Positions 1 to 9,303 of a DNA stretch of 47,938 nucleotides are shown here, piece after piece. The DNA is from Treponema sp. Lineage in GTDB: Bacteria > Spirochaetota > Spirochaetia > Treponematales > Breznakiellaceae. The position numbers and the translations under genes were made by a program. Location of the stretch: the NCBI GenBank assembly GCA_009785215.1, contig WQWU01000014.1, positions 1 through 47,938 on the forward strand. Direction: 5' to 3'. Below the pieces are notes generated by a model, which saw nothing but the letters and a program-made list of their open reading frames with translations, was not told the DNA's origin and ran no database searches. Each line of letters starts with the position of its first letter. The stretch's first letter is position 1.

Positions 1-1
1 G

Positions 2-346
2 TGTATATTTTTAAAGTACAGACACGAACACGGAATGGAGCCATTAATTAAAGAATTATGCTTTAGGGAGGAGGGAATAATGAGAGCGGATAAGGAAGTC
101 AAAAAACACGATCGCAGCTGGCTAAAATATATGCGGAATGTAAGCAGAGAAAAAGACAGAATCGACGAAAGATATAGAAACATAGCTGCTTATAAAAGGG
201 GTTGTGAGGAAGAAAAAATAAGAAGTATGGAAAAAATCCAAGAAAAAACACTCATTATTGCTCGAAAACTTTTAGCAGAGGGTTCTACTCCAGAATTTAT
301 CCAGAAAATAACTGAACTTTCGTACGAGGAAATAAATAAATTATAA
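2..346 (+). CDS. Rpn-family nuclease/transposase, C-terminal part (5' end outside window)
   Basis: The reading frame is open to the left edge of the window, so this is probably the end of a longer gene. It carries the motif REEGIMRA near residue 25 of the visible part, a charged helical stretch, and a closing segment IARKLLAEGSTPEFIQKITE followed by LSYEEINKL. From memory of the family, this layout is typical of the C-terminus of Rpn-type PD-(D/E)XK 'recombination-promoting nuclease/putative transposase' proteins. The catalytic domain would lie upstream. A purine-rich AGGGAGGAGGG sits before the ATG at 80, so an independent 88-residue product is an alternative. I prefer the partial gene, because those bases also encode the conserved REEG. 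Confidence 0.62.
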   Translation, partial: CIFLKYRHEHGMEPLIKELCFREEGIMRADKEVKKHDRSWLKYMRNVSREKDRIDERYRNIAAYKRGCEEEKIRSMEKIQEKTLIIARKLLAEGSTPEFIQKITELSYEEINKL

Positions 347-397
347 CGTAGTATAGTTGTTCGCAGTTTTTACTTGATTAGTTTAGATTGCGAATAG

Positions 398-501
398 CAC
401 TTTGTGCCTCTGTGCCTTTGTGTGAAGTTTATTTAAAAACCTCCGTGTCCTTTGCGCCCCTGTGCCTTTGTGTGAACTCTTCACCCTCGTGTGAACTCTT
501 C
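398..501. repeat. Three degenerate head-to-tail short repeats
   Basis: Three imperfect direct copies of a unit resembling CTCTGTGCCTTTGTGTGAA lie at about 398-430, 441-482 and 485-501. Two of them end in GTGTGAACTCTTC. They are a T-rich variant of the CTGCGTCTCTGCGTGAACTCT repeats found elsewhere in this window (30548-30590). With the putative promoter at 517-545 they fill most of the 220-base gap before the cyclase gene. Confidence 0.6.
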
Positions 502-516
502 ATAAAAAAACGCTAG

Positions 517-545
517 TTGATTATTTTTCTACAATATTGTACATT
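517..545 (+). promoter_or_regulatory. Putative promoter of the cyclase operon
   Basis: TTGATT at 517-522 and TACATT at 540-545 are separated by 17 bases, a reasonable match to sigma-70 consensus boxes. The spacer contains the perfect palindrome ACAATATTGT (531-540). A GAGGTG ribosome-binding site follows at 556-561, five bases before the ATG at 567. The assignment rests only on consensus matching. Confidence 0.4.
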
Positions 546-566
546 TTACTAAAATGAGGTGTAAAA

Positions 567-2492
567 ATGGACAATAATCCCCCTTTTAATACCCAGTTCG
601 ATAAGATAGAGCGGCCAATCGGCGCAAAATTGATAATTATCATAACGGCATTATTATTATTATCGCTGGGAGCAATAACAATACTTGCTTCGGCGCTAAT
701 TTCTAACGATATACGAATCACTGCCGAGGACAACAATTATACAATAAACAGGCGATCTGCCCAGGAAGCCGAAAACTTTTTAACAATGGTGCGCTCAAAT
801 ACCCTGGTTTTACTTGATACCATAAATGCGGCAGGCACAGCTTCGCCGGTTGCGCGCTTGGCATCGGACTTTTTCTTTGAACGAAACCAGCAGATTGCTT
901 TTATCGGCGTGGTTCGCGAAACTGCAAACGGCTATAATTTAATAAGAAGCCTTACAAATGAAAGGTTTTTTCTTTCAAATGAACTCGATTTTTCTGTAAC
1001 TGGCGTTTTTCTTTCTGTTCATTAGGATGAACTAAAACAATCCTGCGCAGGCGAAACCCTCCTTATAAATGCCGCTCCCTTGTTCGGCAGTCCGGTACTG
1101 GCGCTGATTTTCCCATGGCAGGAGACAGGCGAAGAAAACGCGGCTGTCGTTTTCTTTTCGTCAAATTCGCTTACAGAAACATTTGCTACCGGCACAAATC
1201 TTTCCTATATGATAAATAATAACGGCGATTATCTTGTCCACGCCGATTATGAATTAATACGTTCAGTTGTTAATGCTGCAAGCTCTCCGTTTATTATCAG
1301 TATGCTGGAAAGCCCGTCTTCCAATTTACAGACACTCTACAGGGATACAGACGGCCAAAGATACTTTGGCGCATACAGGGAAATTTGGGCAAACGCGGCA
1401 GTTGTTACAATAATACCTTACAATATTGTGTTCGAAGGAATTGCAGCAACAACAAGGCGCAATATCTTTTTAACAGGCGCAGTTCTTTTCCTGTCAATTA
1501 TTTTTATCTGGTTTTTTAGTAAAACAGTAAGTGTTCCTCTTAAAGCTCTTGCGGCAGCAGCAGCGCAGATAGAAGGCGGAAACTTTGAACTGCATTTAAA
1601 ACCAAAAACAAAAGACGAAGTAGGTTATTTAACAAAAAGTTTCCAGAAGATGAGCGGCGCTCTTGGAATATTCGGCAGGTTTACAAACCGCGAAATCGCA
1701 GTACGTGCAATGCGCGGCGAAATAAAACCCGGCGGACTTCCGAAACACGCTACAATTTTCTTTTCTGATATCCGCGGATTTACGGAAAAATCAGAAAACT
1801 TTACAAAAGCATTCGGAGACGGAGCTTCCGACAAAATTGTTTTTTGGCTGAATGAATACTTTACCAGAATGGTAGATTGTGTAGAAAAAACCGGCGGTGT
1901 TGTAGATAAATTTATAGGCGATGCCGTAATGGCGCATTGGGGAACGGCATATTCTGCAGGAAGCCCGGAAGAAGATGCTTTTAACGGAGTGCGAGCTTCT
2001 ATAATGATGCGTGAAGCTCTTTTGGAATTAAACAATAAACGCGAAACAGGCGATATTGGCAGCCCATCGATACAAATCGGATGCGGTCTTAACTCCGGTA
2101 TTGTTACAGCAGGTCAGCTTGGAAGCGAACAGCGCATGGAGTATACGGTTATAGGAGATCCTGTTAATCTTGCAAGCCGTACAGAAGCTTTAAATAAACC
2201 GCTTGGAACAGATATTCTAATTACAGAAGACACATATAATCTTACAGGAGACCGGTTCATAACAGAAGAAATGCCGTCTGTTACTGTAAAAGGAAAAGAA
2301 AAACCTGTACGCATTTTTGCAGTAGTTAATTTAAAAGAAGCGCAGGGCCCGCAGACTTTGGCAGAGCTTAGAAATCTTTTGGGAATACAGCCTCCGGATA
2401 CAAATGTAGATTTAGATTCAGAAGAAAAAAAATATAAAATAGGTAACAGCTCCGCAGGAGATGACAGCTCCGCAGGAGGCGGCAACACATGA
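567..2492 (+). pseudogene. Membrane adenylate cyclase (class III) with in-frame TAG
   Basis: One continuous frame runs from the ATG at 567 to the TGA at 2490-2492, but it is cut by a single TAG at 1023-1025. The upstream piece is 152 residues. The downstream piece continues in the same frame and has no convincing start codon of its own. Read together they form a normal sensor cyclase: TM helix 1 (residues 22-46), an extracytoplasmic sensor region, TM helix 2 (about 298-318), a HAMP linker, then a class III cyclase domain. Numbered from the TTG at 1080, the metal ligand D230 is in FFSDIRGFT, the second metal ligand D281 is in KFIGDAVM, and the purine-selecting pair is K277 and D360, which indicates ATP. 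N363 and R367 (VNLASR) complete the site. The C-terminus is low-complexity SSAGDDSSAGGG. The stop may be a real inactivating mutation, a sequencing error, or a read-through site. Release factor 1, which reads UAG, is encoded at 25350-26438. Confidence 0.8.
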
Positions 2493-5344
2493 AAGAGCCG
2501 CGCTTTGAGTATCAGCTCAGGCAAAGTTTACTTACTGACGTTATTGTAACATTTTTATGCGTCATTGGATTTTTTTTATGTCTTCTTTTTTTCTGGAACG
2601 ATTTAAACATGACGCTTCTAAGGTTAGGTGAAACTCAGATAGGAACAATAACATTCAGATACAATACTGCACAGCGCCGTTTTGTAGACAGAGTATTATG
2701 GGACAGGCTCAGAAACGGTTCTCCTGTTTATAACGGAGACGTTATCCGCACTGCAGATTTATCGGAGGCTGTAATAAGTTTTACAGGCGGTGATATCATC
2801 GAACTATATCCGAACACATTAGTACAAATATTTTTAAATCAAATAGAGTTTACATCGGGCAGTATCAGTATTAATACAGCAGATGATTCAGCAATGCTGA
2901 TAACATCGGGAACCAATACATTAAATATCGATTCCGGGTCAATTGTTCAAATGGCTGCTTTTAATGACGGCGCTTTTGATTTAACAGTAAGCGAAGGAAA
3001 TGCTGTTCTTGGGGCACAGGAAGGAGCATTTTCCGGTACGCTAAATGCTGGTGAAGCCGTCAGTTTGAATGTATCAGGTTTAACAGTGGAGAGATCAAGA
3101 GCTGCTGCAATTTTTCCGCCTCCGGGTGCTCGTTTATTAACTCAAAGTTCAAATTTTATCAATATCGAGTTTGCCTGGAATAAAATCGGCTACCAAAACG
3201 AAGGACAAACTCGCCTGGAAGTAGCTTCAGACAGGAATTTTAACCGTATCTCCTATACTGCAGATACAGAAGCTTCAAGAATATCGCTTAATATCCCGGA
3301 AGGAATCTGGTTTTGGCGTGTTTTTCCGCTTTCTGCACCTGCTGAAACACAAAGGACACAGCAAAACCAGAATAATCAGTATTCAAGGCTTACAGTCGTA
3401 TATAGTGAATTGCCGAATTTAAAAAGCCCGCTACAGGGGCAGGAATTCCGGTACCGCAGCCGCCTGCCGTCTGTTCGTTTTCAGTGGACACCTTCCAGAG
3501 ACGCTTCTTTTTACATACTGGAAGCTGCAAATAACAGTTCTTTCGAAAATCCTGCTATTTATCAGCAGGTGCGCTCAAGTGATACAAGAGATGTATCAGT
3601 TTCTTCTTCGGCTTTGGGCGAAGGTACTTGGTTTTGGCGCGTAACGCCGGTTTACGGACGTGATACTTCAGTAAATTTTCAAGATTCTTCACAGGTAGGT
3701 TCTTTTACTATCCGCCGCGGCGCAGAATTATCAGCTCCCCAGCTTTCAGCTCCTGCAAACGAAGCTATCCTTAATATAGAAACAGGAAGACGCGATATTT
3801 TATTTTCATGGCGAAGAGAAAACGAAGCAGTTTCTTACACACTGTTAATCGCTGCAGACAGAAACATGAGTTCTCCTGTTATAGAATTAACAGTTCCTGA
3901 TACATTTTACCGTTACGGTGTAAATGAAACTGTAATTACGCCCGGCACATGGTACTGGGCAGTTAAACAAACAGGCCCGGACGGCGCCCAATCTCCATTG
4001 TCCGCGCCAAGGTCTTTCACTGCAAGACACGGAGAAATAATACAGCGCAAAATTTTCCCTCCCGATAACTATACAGTTGCAGATAACCTTTTGCCCGATA
4101 TGCGTTTTACCTGGAGAACAAATCTGACAGATAACCGTTTTCAGCTTTCTCTTTCACCGGATTTTTCTTCATTTATAATAAATGATTCTGCAGTTTCAGA
4201 AGCTTTTAACATTTCCAGCCTGCGAAGCGGTTTGTACTATTGGCGTTTAACAGGTGTCAGCGGATCACAGCAGTTCGAAACTGCTGCCCGCAGTTTTACA
4301 GTGGCCGATGCTCTGCCGCCGCCGGATCTGAACCCTCCAGACAGCGGAATATCATCGGGCGACAGCGGAAGGGTAATAATCCAGTACGGCGAACCTGTAA
4401 GTTTTAGCTGGGAAACAACTCCGGATGCAGAATTTTATTCTTTTAGAATGTTTAGGGCGGATGATCCGCAGAATGCAGTAATGGAAACGCTTGTTACTGA
4501 TACATCGTTATATATTGACTTTGATAATATTGCAGAAGGCTCATATATCTGGACTGTTCAGGCATTAGCGCGAGACAGTATTTCTACATCACGTAGAATA
4601 GGGCTTTCTTCGTCACAGACAACAATTTTCAGGCATATTCAGCCTGTCGAGCCGGAGCATCCGGTTTCCGGTTTTACTTATGCAGGTTTGGATGCTTCCA
4701 GAAGGCCAGATACAGCAAGATGGTCATCTCTGGAAACTCCTTATAATATCCAATTGGTAATTGCAAGAGATCCGCGGATGACAAATATAGTTACAGTTAT
4801 AAACGAAGAAAATCGTAACGATATACATCGTAACGATGAACATCGTACGTTTACCCTGCCTCGTCTTGCCGCTGGAGATTACTACTGGATGATACGGGCG
4901 CAAACTATAGAAGGTTTTGATATTTCTTCCCGCACTCCTGCGTTTTTTAGGGTGCTTCCAATTCCGCTGCTTCCGCTTCCGCAGAATCAAACTCCTGTTA
5001 ACGGATATACAGTCGGCGCTGCCGATGTAAGAGTAACGCGAAGTTTAAATTTTTCCTGGAACACTGTGCCCGGAGCAAACGGATACCTCTTTACAATAAG
5101 TCAGGGAAGGGGAGCAGCGCAAAGATCTGTAATTGAATCATCTGTAATCACGCAGAACAGTTATACAGTAGATGACCTGCGCCTTTTAGGACGCGGAGAG
5201 TTTTACTGGCAGGTAGAAGCAGTTTTTGCAGACAGCGGTTTTATAGAACAGCGCGGTCAGACACAGCAGAACAGATTGATTATCGATATACCGCCTCCGC
5301 CGCAGATACAAACAAGAGATTCAGGTGTTTTATATGGTTTATAA
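2489..5344 (+). CDS. FecR-domain envelope protein with repeated Trp-rich modules
   Basis: This 951-residue protein has a short cytoplasmic N-terminus and one TM helix (about 17-37). A FecR-like beta domain follows (about 50-150, including NGDVIRTADLSEAVISF). The rest is a long periplasmic array of fibronectin-like modules. Each module has an F-x-W strand and ends in an aromatic signature: WFWRVFP, WFWRVTP, WYWAVKQ, YYWRLTG, YIWTVQA, YYWMIRA, FYWQVEA. Its ATG overlaps the cyclase stop (ATGA), which implies translational coupling. FecR domains usually relay envelope signals or anchor structures, but no sigma factor lies nearby, so its partner may be the cyclase or the outer-membrane protein that follows. 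A 15-base tandem duplication at about 4814-4843 gives the residues NDIHRNDEHR. Confidence 0.8.
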   Translation: MKEPRFEYQLRQSLLTDVIVTFLCVIGFFLCLLFFWNDLNMTLLRLGETQIGTITFRYNTAQRRFVDRVLWDRLRNGSPVYNGDVIRTADLSEAVISFTGGDIIELYPNTLVQIFLNQIEFTSGSISINTADDSAMLITSGTNTLNIDSGSIVQMAAFNDGAFDLTVSEGNAVLGAQEGAFSGTLNAGEAVSLNVSGLTVERSRAAAIFPPPGARLLTQSSNFINIEFAWNKIGYQNEGQTRLEVASDRNFNRISYTADTEASRISLNIPEGIWFWRVFPLSAPAETQRTQQNQNNQYSRLTVVYSELPNLKSPLQGQEFRYRSRLPSVRFQWTPSRDASFYILEAANNSSFENPAIYQQVRSSDTRDVSVSSSALGEGTWFWRVTPVYGRDTSVNFQDSSQVGSFTIRRGAELSAPQLSAPANEAILNIETGRRDILFSWRRENEAVSYTLLIAADRNMSSPVIELTVPDTFYRYGVNETVITPGTWYWAVKQTGPDGAQSPLSAPRSFTARHGEIIQRKIFPPDNYTVADNLLPDMRFTWRTNLTDNRFQLSLSPDFSSFIINDSAVSEAFNISSLRSGLYYWRLTGVSGSQQFETAARSFTVADALPPPDLNPPDSGISSGDSGRVIIQYGEPVSFSWETTPDAEFYSFRMFRADDPQNAVMETLVTDTSLYIDFDNIAEGSYIWTVQALARDSISTSRRIGLSSSQTTIFRHIQPVEPEHPVSGFTYAGLDASRRPDTARWSSLETPYNIQLVIARDPRMTNIVTVINEENRNDIHRNDEHRTFTLPRLAAGDYYWMIRAQTIEGFDISSRTPAFFRVLPIPLLPLPQNQTPVNGYTVGAADVRVTRSLNFSWNTVPGANGYLFTISQGRGAAQRSVIESSVITQNSYTVDDLRLLGRGEFYWQVEAVFADSGFIEQRGQTQQNRLIIDIPPPPQIQTRDSGVLYGL

Positions 5345-6560
5345 AAAATACTTGTTTTTTATATTGATTTTCTTTACCAGTTTATTTATAACCCATGCCC
5401 AAAACATCAATATTGATTCCGAAACAGATACATATCCGCGTGAAGAAAACGTACCAGTTGATGCAGTAAATTATTATATTGATAGAACCGAAAGAGAACC
5501 GCGTTTTATTCAGCGTCTTGTTTGGGATGATGCAGATCTTGCTCTGCGTTATATGGTTGTTATCCAGCGCAGAGAAGCGAACGGTGTATACAGGGAAATA
5601 GAAAGACGCAGCGTAGAAACCAATTATGCCGAGGTTTCACTGCCCGTAGGTTATTACAGGTATCATGTAGAAGTTTACGATCTTTTTGATGAATATGCTT
5701 ATATTACAAGGTGGCGCGAGTTCGAGATATACCTTGCTTTACAGCCGGTGCTTTCCGGTTTCAGCCCGGGTGCATTTTATCTTGACGAAGATGAAGTGTG
5801 GGAAATTACCGTTCGCGGACGCAATTTTCTGCCGGAATCGGAATTTTACCTTGTTGACGGAAACAGGATGATAAGACCTATAAGGTTTACCTCCGATGGA
5901 ACCTCGGCTTTTTTGGTATTTTCCGGCGTATCTCTTTTTACAGGAAAATTCGAGGTTTATGTGCAGAATCCCGGCGGTCTTGATTACAGTCTTGGAACTT
6001 TTACAATTGCCAACAAAAAGCCCTTTGATATAAACCTTTCCCTGGGATACGCTCCATTGTTTCCAGTTTATGGTTATTTATTTAAAGACGGCGATTTAGA
6101 CGCGCCTTTTCCTTCGGCTGTTTTTCCTCTTGGAATTATAACAAAGGTAAGTTTTGTGCCGTTTAAACGTGTTTGGGGCAATTTGGGTGCAGAAGTTTCG
6201 GCATCTTTTTCATATCTTTCTTCTGAACGGGAGTTTTATTCTACCTCTGCTCTTTTATATAATGGGCACCTATCATGTTTATACCAGGTCTATTTCCTGA
6301 AAAAGAAATTTGCAGTTAATGTAAACCTTGGAGCCGGGATCACAGCGATGCAGGATTTTCATTATCAGTATACTTTAGGCCCCCCGACAGATAAATTTAC
6401 AAATATTTTTCCATCGGGAATTGCAGGAATTTCCGCCAAGGTTTTTGTGCATAAAACGGCATATATCAGCCTGGGAACTGATTTTATCCATTTATTTTCT
6501 GCAGAAAACCCCATGCCAGGTATTATAAGGCCTTTTTTAATGGCTGGTTATCAATTTTAA
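5334..6560 (+). CDS. Outer-membrane beta-barrel protein with IPT-like domain
   Basis: Starting at the ATG at 5334, which overlaps the end of the upstream gene, gives 408 residues. A GTG three codons earlier is possible. The N-terminus is a Sec signal peptide (KKYLFFILIFFTSLFITHAQ) with likely cleavage after THA. Next come a beta-rich region (to about 130) and an IPT/TIG-like immunoglobulin fold (about 138-225, FSPGAFYL and VRGRNFLPESEFYLV). The last 180 residues alternate polar and hydrophobic residues, as membrane strands do, and end in the outer-membrane-type terminus GYQF. It is probably co-expressed with the cyclase and FecR genes. The ligand or function is unknown. Confidence 0.75.
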   Translation: MVYKKYLFFILIFFTSLFITHAQNINIDSETDTYPREENVPVDAVNYYIDRTEREPRFIQRLVWDDADLALRYMVVIQRREANGVYREIERRSVETNYAEVSLPVGYYRYHVEVYDLFDEYAYITRWREFEIYLALQPVLSGFSPGAFYLDEDEVWEITVRGRNFLPESEFYLVDGNRMIRPIRFTSDGTSAFLVFSGVSLFTGKFEVYVQNPGGLDYSLGTFTIANKKPFDINLSLGYAPLFPVYGYLFKDGDLDAPFPSAVFPLGIITKVSFVPFKRVWGNLGAEVSASFSYLSSEREFYSTSALLYNGHLSCLYQVYFLKKKFAVNVNLGAGITAMQDFHYQYTLGPPTDKFTNIFPSGIAGISAKVFVHKTAYISLGTDFIHLFSAENPMPGIIRPFLMAGYQF

Positions 6561-6605
6561 TCATGAATTTTTTCGATATTTTTTTACTTTATTTTACAAA
6601 ACCAC

Positions 6606-6634
6606 TTGACTCTTTTTTCTTATTTTGATAGTTT
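6606..6634 (+). promoter_or_regulatory. Weak candidate promoter for the ribosomal supercluster
   Basis: TTGACT at 6606-6611 is a good -35 box. With a 17-base spacer the -10 position reads TAGTTT, which is weak. The region is T-rich, and an AAGGAG ribosome-binding site lies at about 6668-6673 before rpsL. This is the only AT-rich stretch between the upstream operon and rpsL, so a promoter is expected here, but the exact boxes are uncertain. Confidence 0.35.
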
Positions 6635-6683
6635 TTGATTTCACCCCCTTTTCTTAAGGGAGTTTTTAAGGAGTTGTTGAAGA

Positions 6684-7058
6684 ATGCCTACTATTAACCA
6701 ATTGGTCCGTTTTGGACGGCAACAGGTTACTACCAAGACTAAATCCCCGGCTTTAAAGAATTGCCCGCAAAAAAGGGGAGTTTGCACCCGTGTAATGACG
6801 GTAACACCCAAAAAGCCCAATTCGGCCCTTAGGAAAGTAGCCCGTGTACGTCTTTCTCATGGTACGGAAGTAACAGCTTATATCCCGGGAATCGGACATA
6901 ATTTACAGGAACACTCAGTTGTATTAGTCAGGGGCGGACGTGTAAAAGACCTTCCTGGTGTAAGATATCATATTGTTCGCGGCGCAAAAGATACTTTGGG
7001 TGTTACAGACCGCAAACGCGGCCGGTCAAAATACGGCGCAAAGAAACCCAAGGCTTAG
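6684..7058 (+). CDS. rpsL: 30S ribosomal protein S12
   Basis: This 124-residue protein has the full-length S12 sequence and sits at the decoding centre of the small subunit. The conserved loop [11 protein letters not shown] carries K43, and [12 protein letters not shown] carries K88. Both are the streptomycin-sensitive wild-type residues. D89 is the residue that RimO methylthiolates in other bacteria. It is the first gene of the translation supercluster, with a good ribosome-binding site and a new upstream spacer, and rpsG follows after 7 bases. Confidence 0.98.
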   Translation: MPTINQLVRFGRQQVTTKTKSPALKNCPQKRGVCTRVMTVTPKKPNSALRKVARVRLSHGTEVTAYIPGIGHNLQEHSVVLVRGGRVKDLPGVRYHIVRGAKDTLGVTDRKRGRSKYGAKKPKA

Positions 7059-7065
7059 GTGAAAT

Positions 7066-7536
7066 ATGGGAAGAAAGAAAAAAACAATAGATCGAGGCAT
7101 TTTACCCGATCCAAAATACAACAGTGTGGTTATTTCCAAGTTTGTTAACAGGATGATGTGGGAAGGCAAAAGGTCACTTGGTCTTCGTATCGTTCATGAC
7201 GCTTTAGAAGTGCTTCAGGCAAAGGTTGATAAAGAACCACTTGAAGTTTTCTTAAAAGCTTTAGATAATGTAAAACCAGTAATAGAAGTTAAGTCACGGC
7301 GTGTAGGTGGTGCGACTTATCAGGTTCCTGTAGAAATCCGGGAAACAAGACGCGAAGCTCTTAGCATGAGATGGATTATAGCTGCAGCGCGTGCACGTTC
7401 AGGAAAAGGCATGGGAGACCGTCTTGCAGCGGAGCTTCTGGATGCTTATAATAATACTGGTACTGCCTTCAAAAAGAAGGAAGATACACATAAGATGGCC
7501 GAAGCCAACAAGGCATTCGCCCATTATCGCTGGTAA
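7066..7536 (+). CDS. rpsG: 30S ribosomal protein S7
   Basis: This 156-residue protein matches the usual S7 length and nucleates assembly of the 30S head. It has the family segments [33 protein letters not shown] and the C-terminal [11 protein letters not shown]. It is closely spaced to rpsL. In the classical str operon fusA would follow; here there is a 190-base gap and then tuf. Confidence 0.98.
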   Translation: MGRKKKTIDRGILPDPKYNSVVISKFVNRMMWEGKRSLGLRIVHDALEVLQAKVDKEPLEVFLKALDNVKPVIEVKSRRVGGATYQVPVEIRETRREALSMRWIIAAARARSGKGMGDRLAAELLDAYNNTGTAFKKKEDTHKMAEANKAFAHYRW

Positions 7537-7668
7537 TTTAAGGTTTGTGATTCCAAACCGTTCGCCGGCAGCTGGTTTTAGCCGCTGGTGAAACAGGTGG
7601 AACGATGTGGATATTGCGTATTTAAAACCGCTGATTTTCCGCTTTTTATCGTTTCCTCCTCAAAACAG

Positions 7669-7702
7669 TATAAATGTACTTAAAGTACAAAGAAAATATA
7701 TT
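7669..7702 (+). promoter_or_regulatory. Putative tuf promoter region with a perfect 15-base palindrome
   Basis: TATAAA at 7669-7674 is followed directly by TGTACTTAAAGTACA (7675-7689), a palindrome with perfect 7-base arms around one central base. TATATT follows at 7697-7702. Either AT hexamer could be a -10 box, and the palindrome would overlap or abut the promoter, as an operator would. The region belongs to the 190-base rpsG-tuf gap. That gap also holds a small GGTTTG/CAAACC hairpin at 7542-7559 without a T tract. Confidence 0.4.
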
Positions 7703-7726
7703 TAGTGTTCAGTAAGGAGGACACAG

Positions 7727-8920
7727 ATGGCAAAGGATAAATTTAATAGAACCAAACCACACATGAATGTTGGAACAATTGGTCACGTAGATCACGGAAA
7801 GACAACTCTTTCTGCAGCTATTACCCAGCACTGCGCCAGGAAATTCGGCGACAAGGTAATGAGTTACGATCAGATTGATAATGCTCCGGAAGAAAAAGCA
7901 CGCGGTATTACCATTAATACACGTCACCTTGAGTATCAGTCAGACAAGCGCCATTATGCGCACATCGACTGTCCTGGACACGCCGACTATATCAAGAACA
8001 TGATTACAGGCGCTGCTCAGATGGACGGCGCAATTCTTGTAGTATCAGCGCCTGACTCAGTTATGCCCCAGACCCGCGAGCACATTATTCTTGCACGTCA
8101 GGTAGGCGTTCCTAACATGATCGTTTTCTTAAATAAAATCGATCTTCTTGATGATCCAGACCTTGTTGAACTTGTAGAAGAAGAAGTAAAAGATGTTCTT
8201 ACAGCTAATGGTTTCCCTGGCGACAAAATTCCAATTATCAAAGGTTCAGGTTTTAAAGCAATGTCAGAACCCGATAATCCTGATGCTACAAAATGTATCG
8301 ATGAGCTTTTGGAAGCAATGGACACATACTTCCCGAATCCGGAACGTGATCAGGACAAACCGTTTATTATGCCGATAGAAGACGTATTTACAATTCAAGG
8401 ACGCGGTACTGTAGTAACCGGAAAAGTAGAACGCGGTGTTCTTAAGCTTAACGACGAAGTAGAAATTATCGGTATTAAACCAACAAAGAAAACAGTTATT
8501 ACCGGTATCGAAATGTTTAATAAATTACTTGATGACGCACAGGCCGGCGATAACGTTGGTACACTTCTTCGCGGCGTAGACAAAAAAGACGTTGAACGCG
8601 GACAAGTTCTTGCAAAACCAGGTTCAATTAAACCTTTCAGCAAATTCAAAGGTCAGATTTACTGTCTGTCAAAAGAAGAAGGCGGACGTCACAGCCCGTT
8701 CTTTACAGGTTATAGACCTCAGTTCTATTTCCGCACAACAGACATTACAGGTACTGTAAAACTTCCGGAAGGCAAGGAAATGGTAATGCCCGGCGACAAC
8801 TCAGAAGTTATCGGCGAACTTATCTATCCTATCGCAATGGAAAAAGGACTTCGCTTTGCTATCCGCGAAGGCGGAAAAACAGTAGCCTCTGGTCAGGTTA
8901 CAGAGATTATCGAAGAATAG
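7727..8920 (+). CDS. tuf: Elongation factor Tu
   Basis: This 397-residue GTPase delivers aminoacyl-tRNA to the ribosome. G1 is GHVDHGKTT (residues 19-27), switch I includes ARGITINT, G3 is DCPGHADY, G4 is NKIDLLDD, and the later beta-barrel domains are complete ([27 protein letters not shown]). A strong AAGGAGG site lies at 7713-7719. The gene follows a long gap and probably has its own promoter, as suits a very highly expressed protein. A hairpin lies just downstream. Confidence 0.98.
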   Translation: MAKDKFNRTKPHMNVGTIGHVDHGKTTLSAAITQHCARKFGDKVMSYDQIDNAPEEKARGITINTRHLEYQSDKRHYAHIDCPGHADYIKNMITGAAQMDGAILVVSAPDSVMPQTREHIILARQVGVPNMIVFLNKIDLLDDPDLVELVEEEVKDVLTANGFPGDKIPIIKGSGFKAMSEPDNPDATKCIDELLEAMDTYFPNPERDQDKPFIMPIEDVFTIQGRGTVVTGKVERGVLKLNDEVEIIGIKPTKKTVITGIEMFNKLLDDAQAGDNVGTLLRGVDKKDVERGQVLAKPGSIKPFSKFKGQIYCLSKEEGGRHSPFFTGYRPQFYFRTTDITGTVKLPEGKEMVMPGDNSEVIGELIYPIAMEKGLRFAIREGGKTVASGQVTEIIEE

Positions 8921-8937
8921 GTATTTTAATTTGATTT

Positions 8938-8964
8938 GCCTGACCGTGTTAAAAACGGTTAGGC
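8938..8964 (+). promoter_or_regulatory. Hairpin between tuf and rpsJ
   Basis: GCCTGACCGT at 8938-8947 pairs with ACGGTTAGGC at 8955-8964 across a 7-base loop, with one G-T pair. No T tract follows, so this is not a classical terminator. A partial attenuator or an RNA-processing site between the abundant tuf message and the ribosomal operon is plausible. Confidence 0.45.
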
Positions 8965-8989
8965 AGTCATTCAGGCTAACGGAGGAATG

Positions 8990-9298
8990 ATGGCCAAGGA
9001 AGGAATACGCGTAAGACTGCGCGGTTTTGATGTTGAATTAATAGATCAGAGCGCGAAATCTATTGCAACGGCAGTTAGAAAAGCCGGAGCAAAAGTAACA
9101 GGTCCAATTCCGCTGCCAACAAGAATTAATAAGGTGACAGTTTTACGTTCACCTCATGTAAACAAGAAAGCCCGCGAACAATTTGAAATGCGGACTCATA
9201 AACGTTTAATCGATATTGTTAATCCGTCTGCAGAAGTTATGGATTCATTAATGAAACTGGAACTTCCTGCCGGTGTAGATGTAGAGATTAAACAATAA
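8990..9298 (+). CDS. rpsJ: 30S ribosomal protein S10
   Basis: S10 belongs to the 30S head and heads the S10 operon. Two ATG codons are adjacent (8987 and 8990). The second gives the usual [10 protein letters not shown] start and better spacing to the GGAGG at 8981-8985, so I chose it (102 residues). The family motif [20 protein letters not shown] is intact. A 118-base spacer with hairpins separates it from rplC. Confidence 0.96.
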   Translation: MAKEGIRVRLRGFDVELIDQSAKSIATAVRKAGAKVTGPIPLPTRINKVTVLRSPHVNKKAREQFEMRTHKRLIDIVNPSAEVMDSLMKLELPAGVDVEIKQ

Positions 9299-9303
9299 AT
9301 CTG

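Noticed and set aside
398-501. Possible CRISPR array
   Set aside because: The units are imperfect, have no equal-length spacers and no cas genes lie nearby. They belong to the dispersed repeat family.
1023-1025. General reassignment of UAG as a sense codon in this organism
   Set aside because: TAG ends several intact genes here (rpsL, tuf, rplB, rpmJ) at their normal lengths, and a complete RF1 gene is present.
1625-2035. Antisense frame of 136 residues opposite the cyclase domain
   Set aside because: The sense strand carries all catalytic cyclase motifs, and the antisense product shows no recognisable feature.
7391-7591. Frame of 66 residues overlapping the end of rpsG
   Set aside because: It is almost all inside rpsG in another frame and has no ribosome-binding site or recognisable sequence.
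8938-8964. Rho-independent terminator after tuf
   Set aside because: The stem is good, but no T run follows, so it is listed as a hairpin of uncertain role instead.
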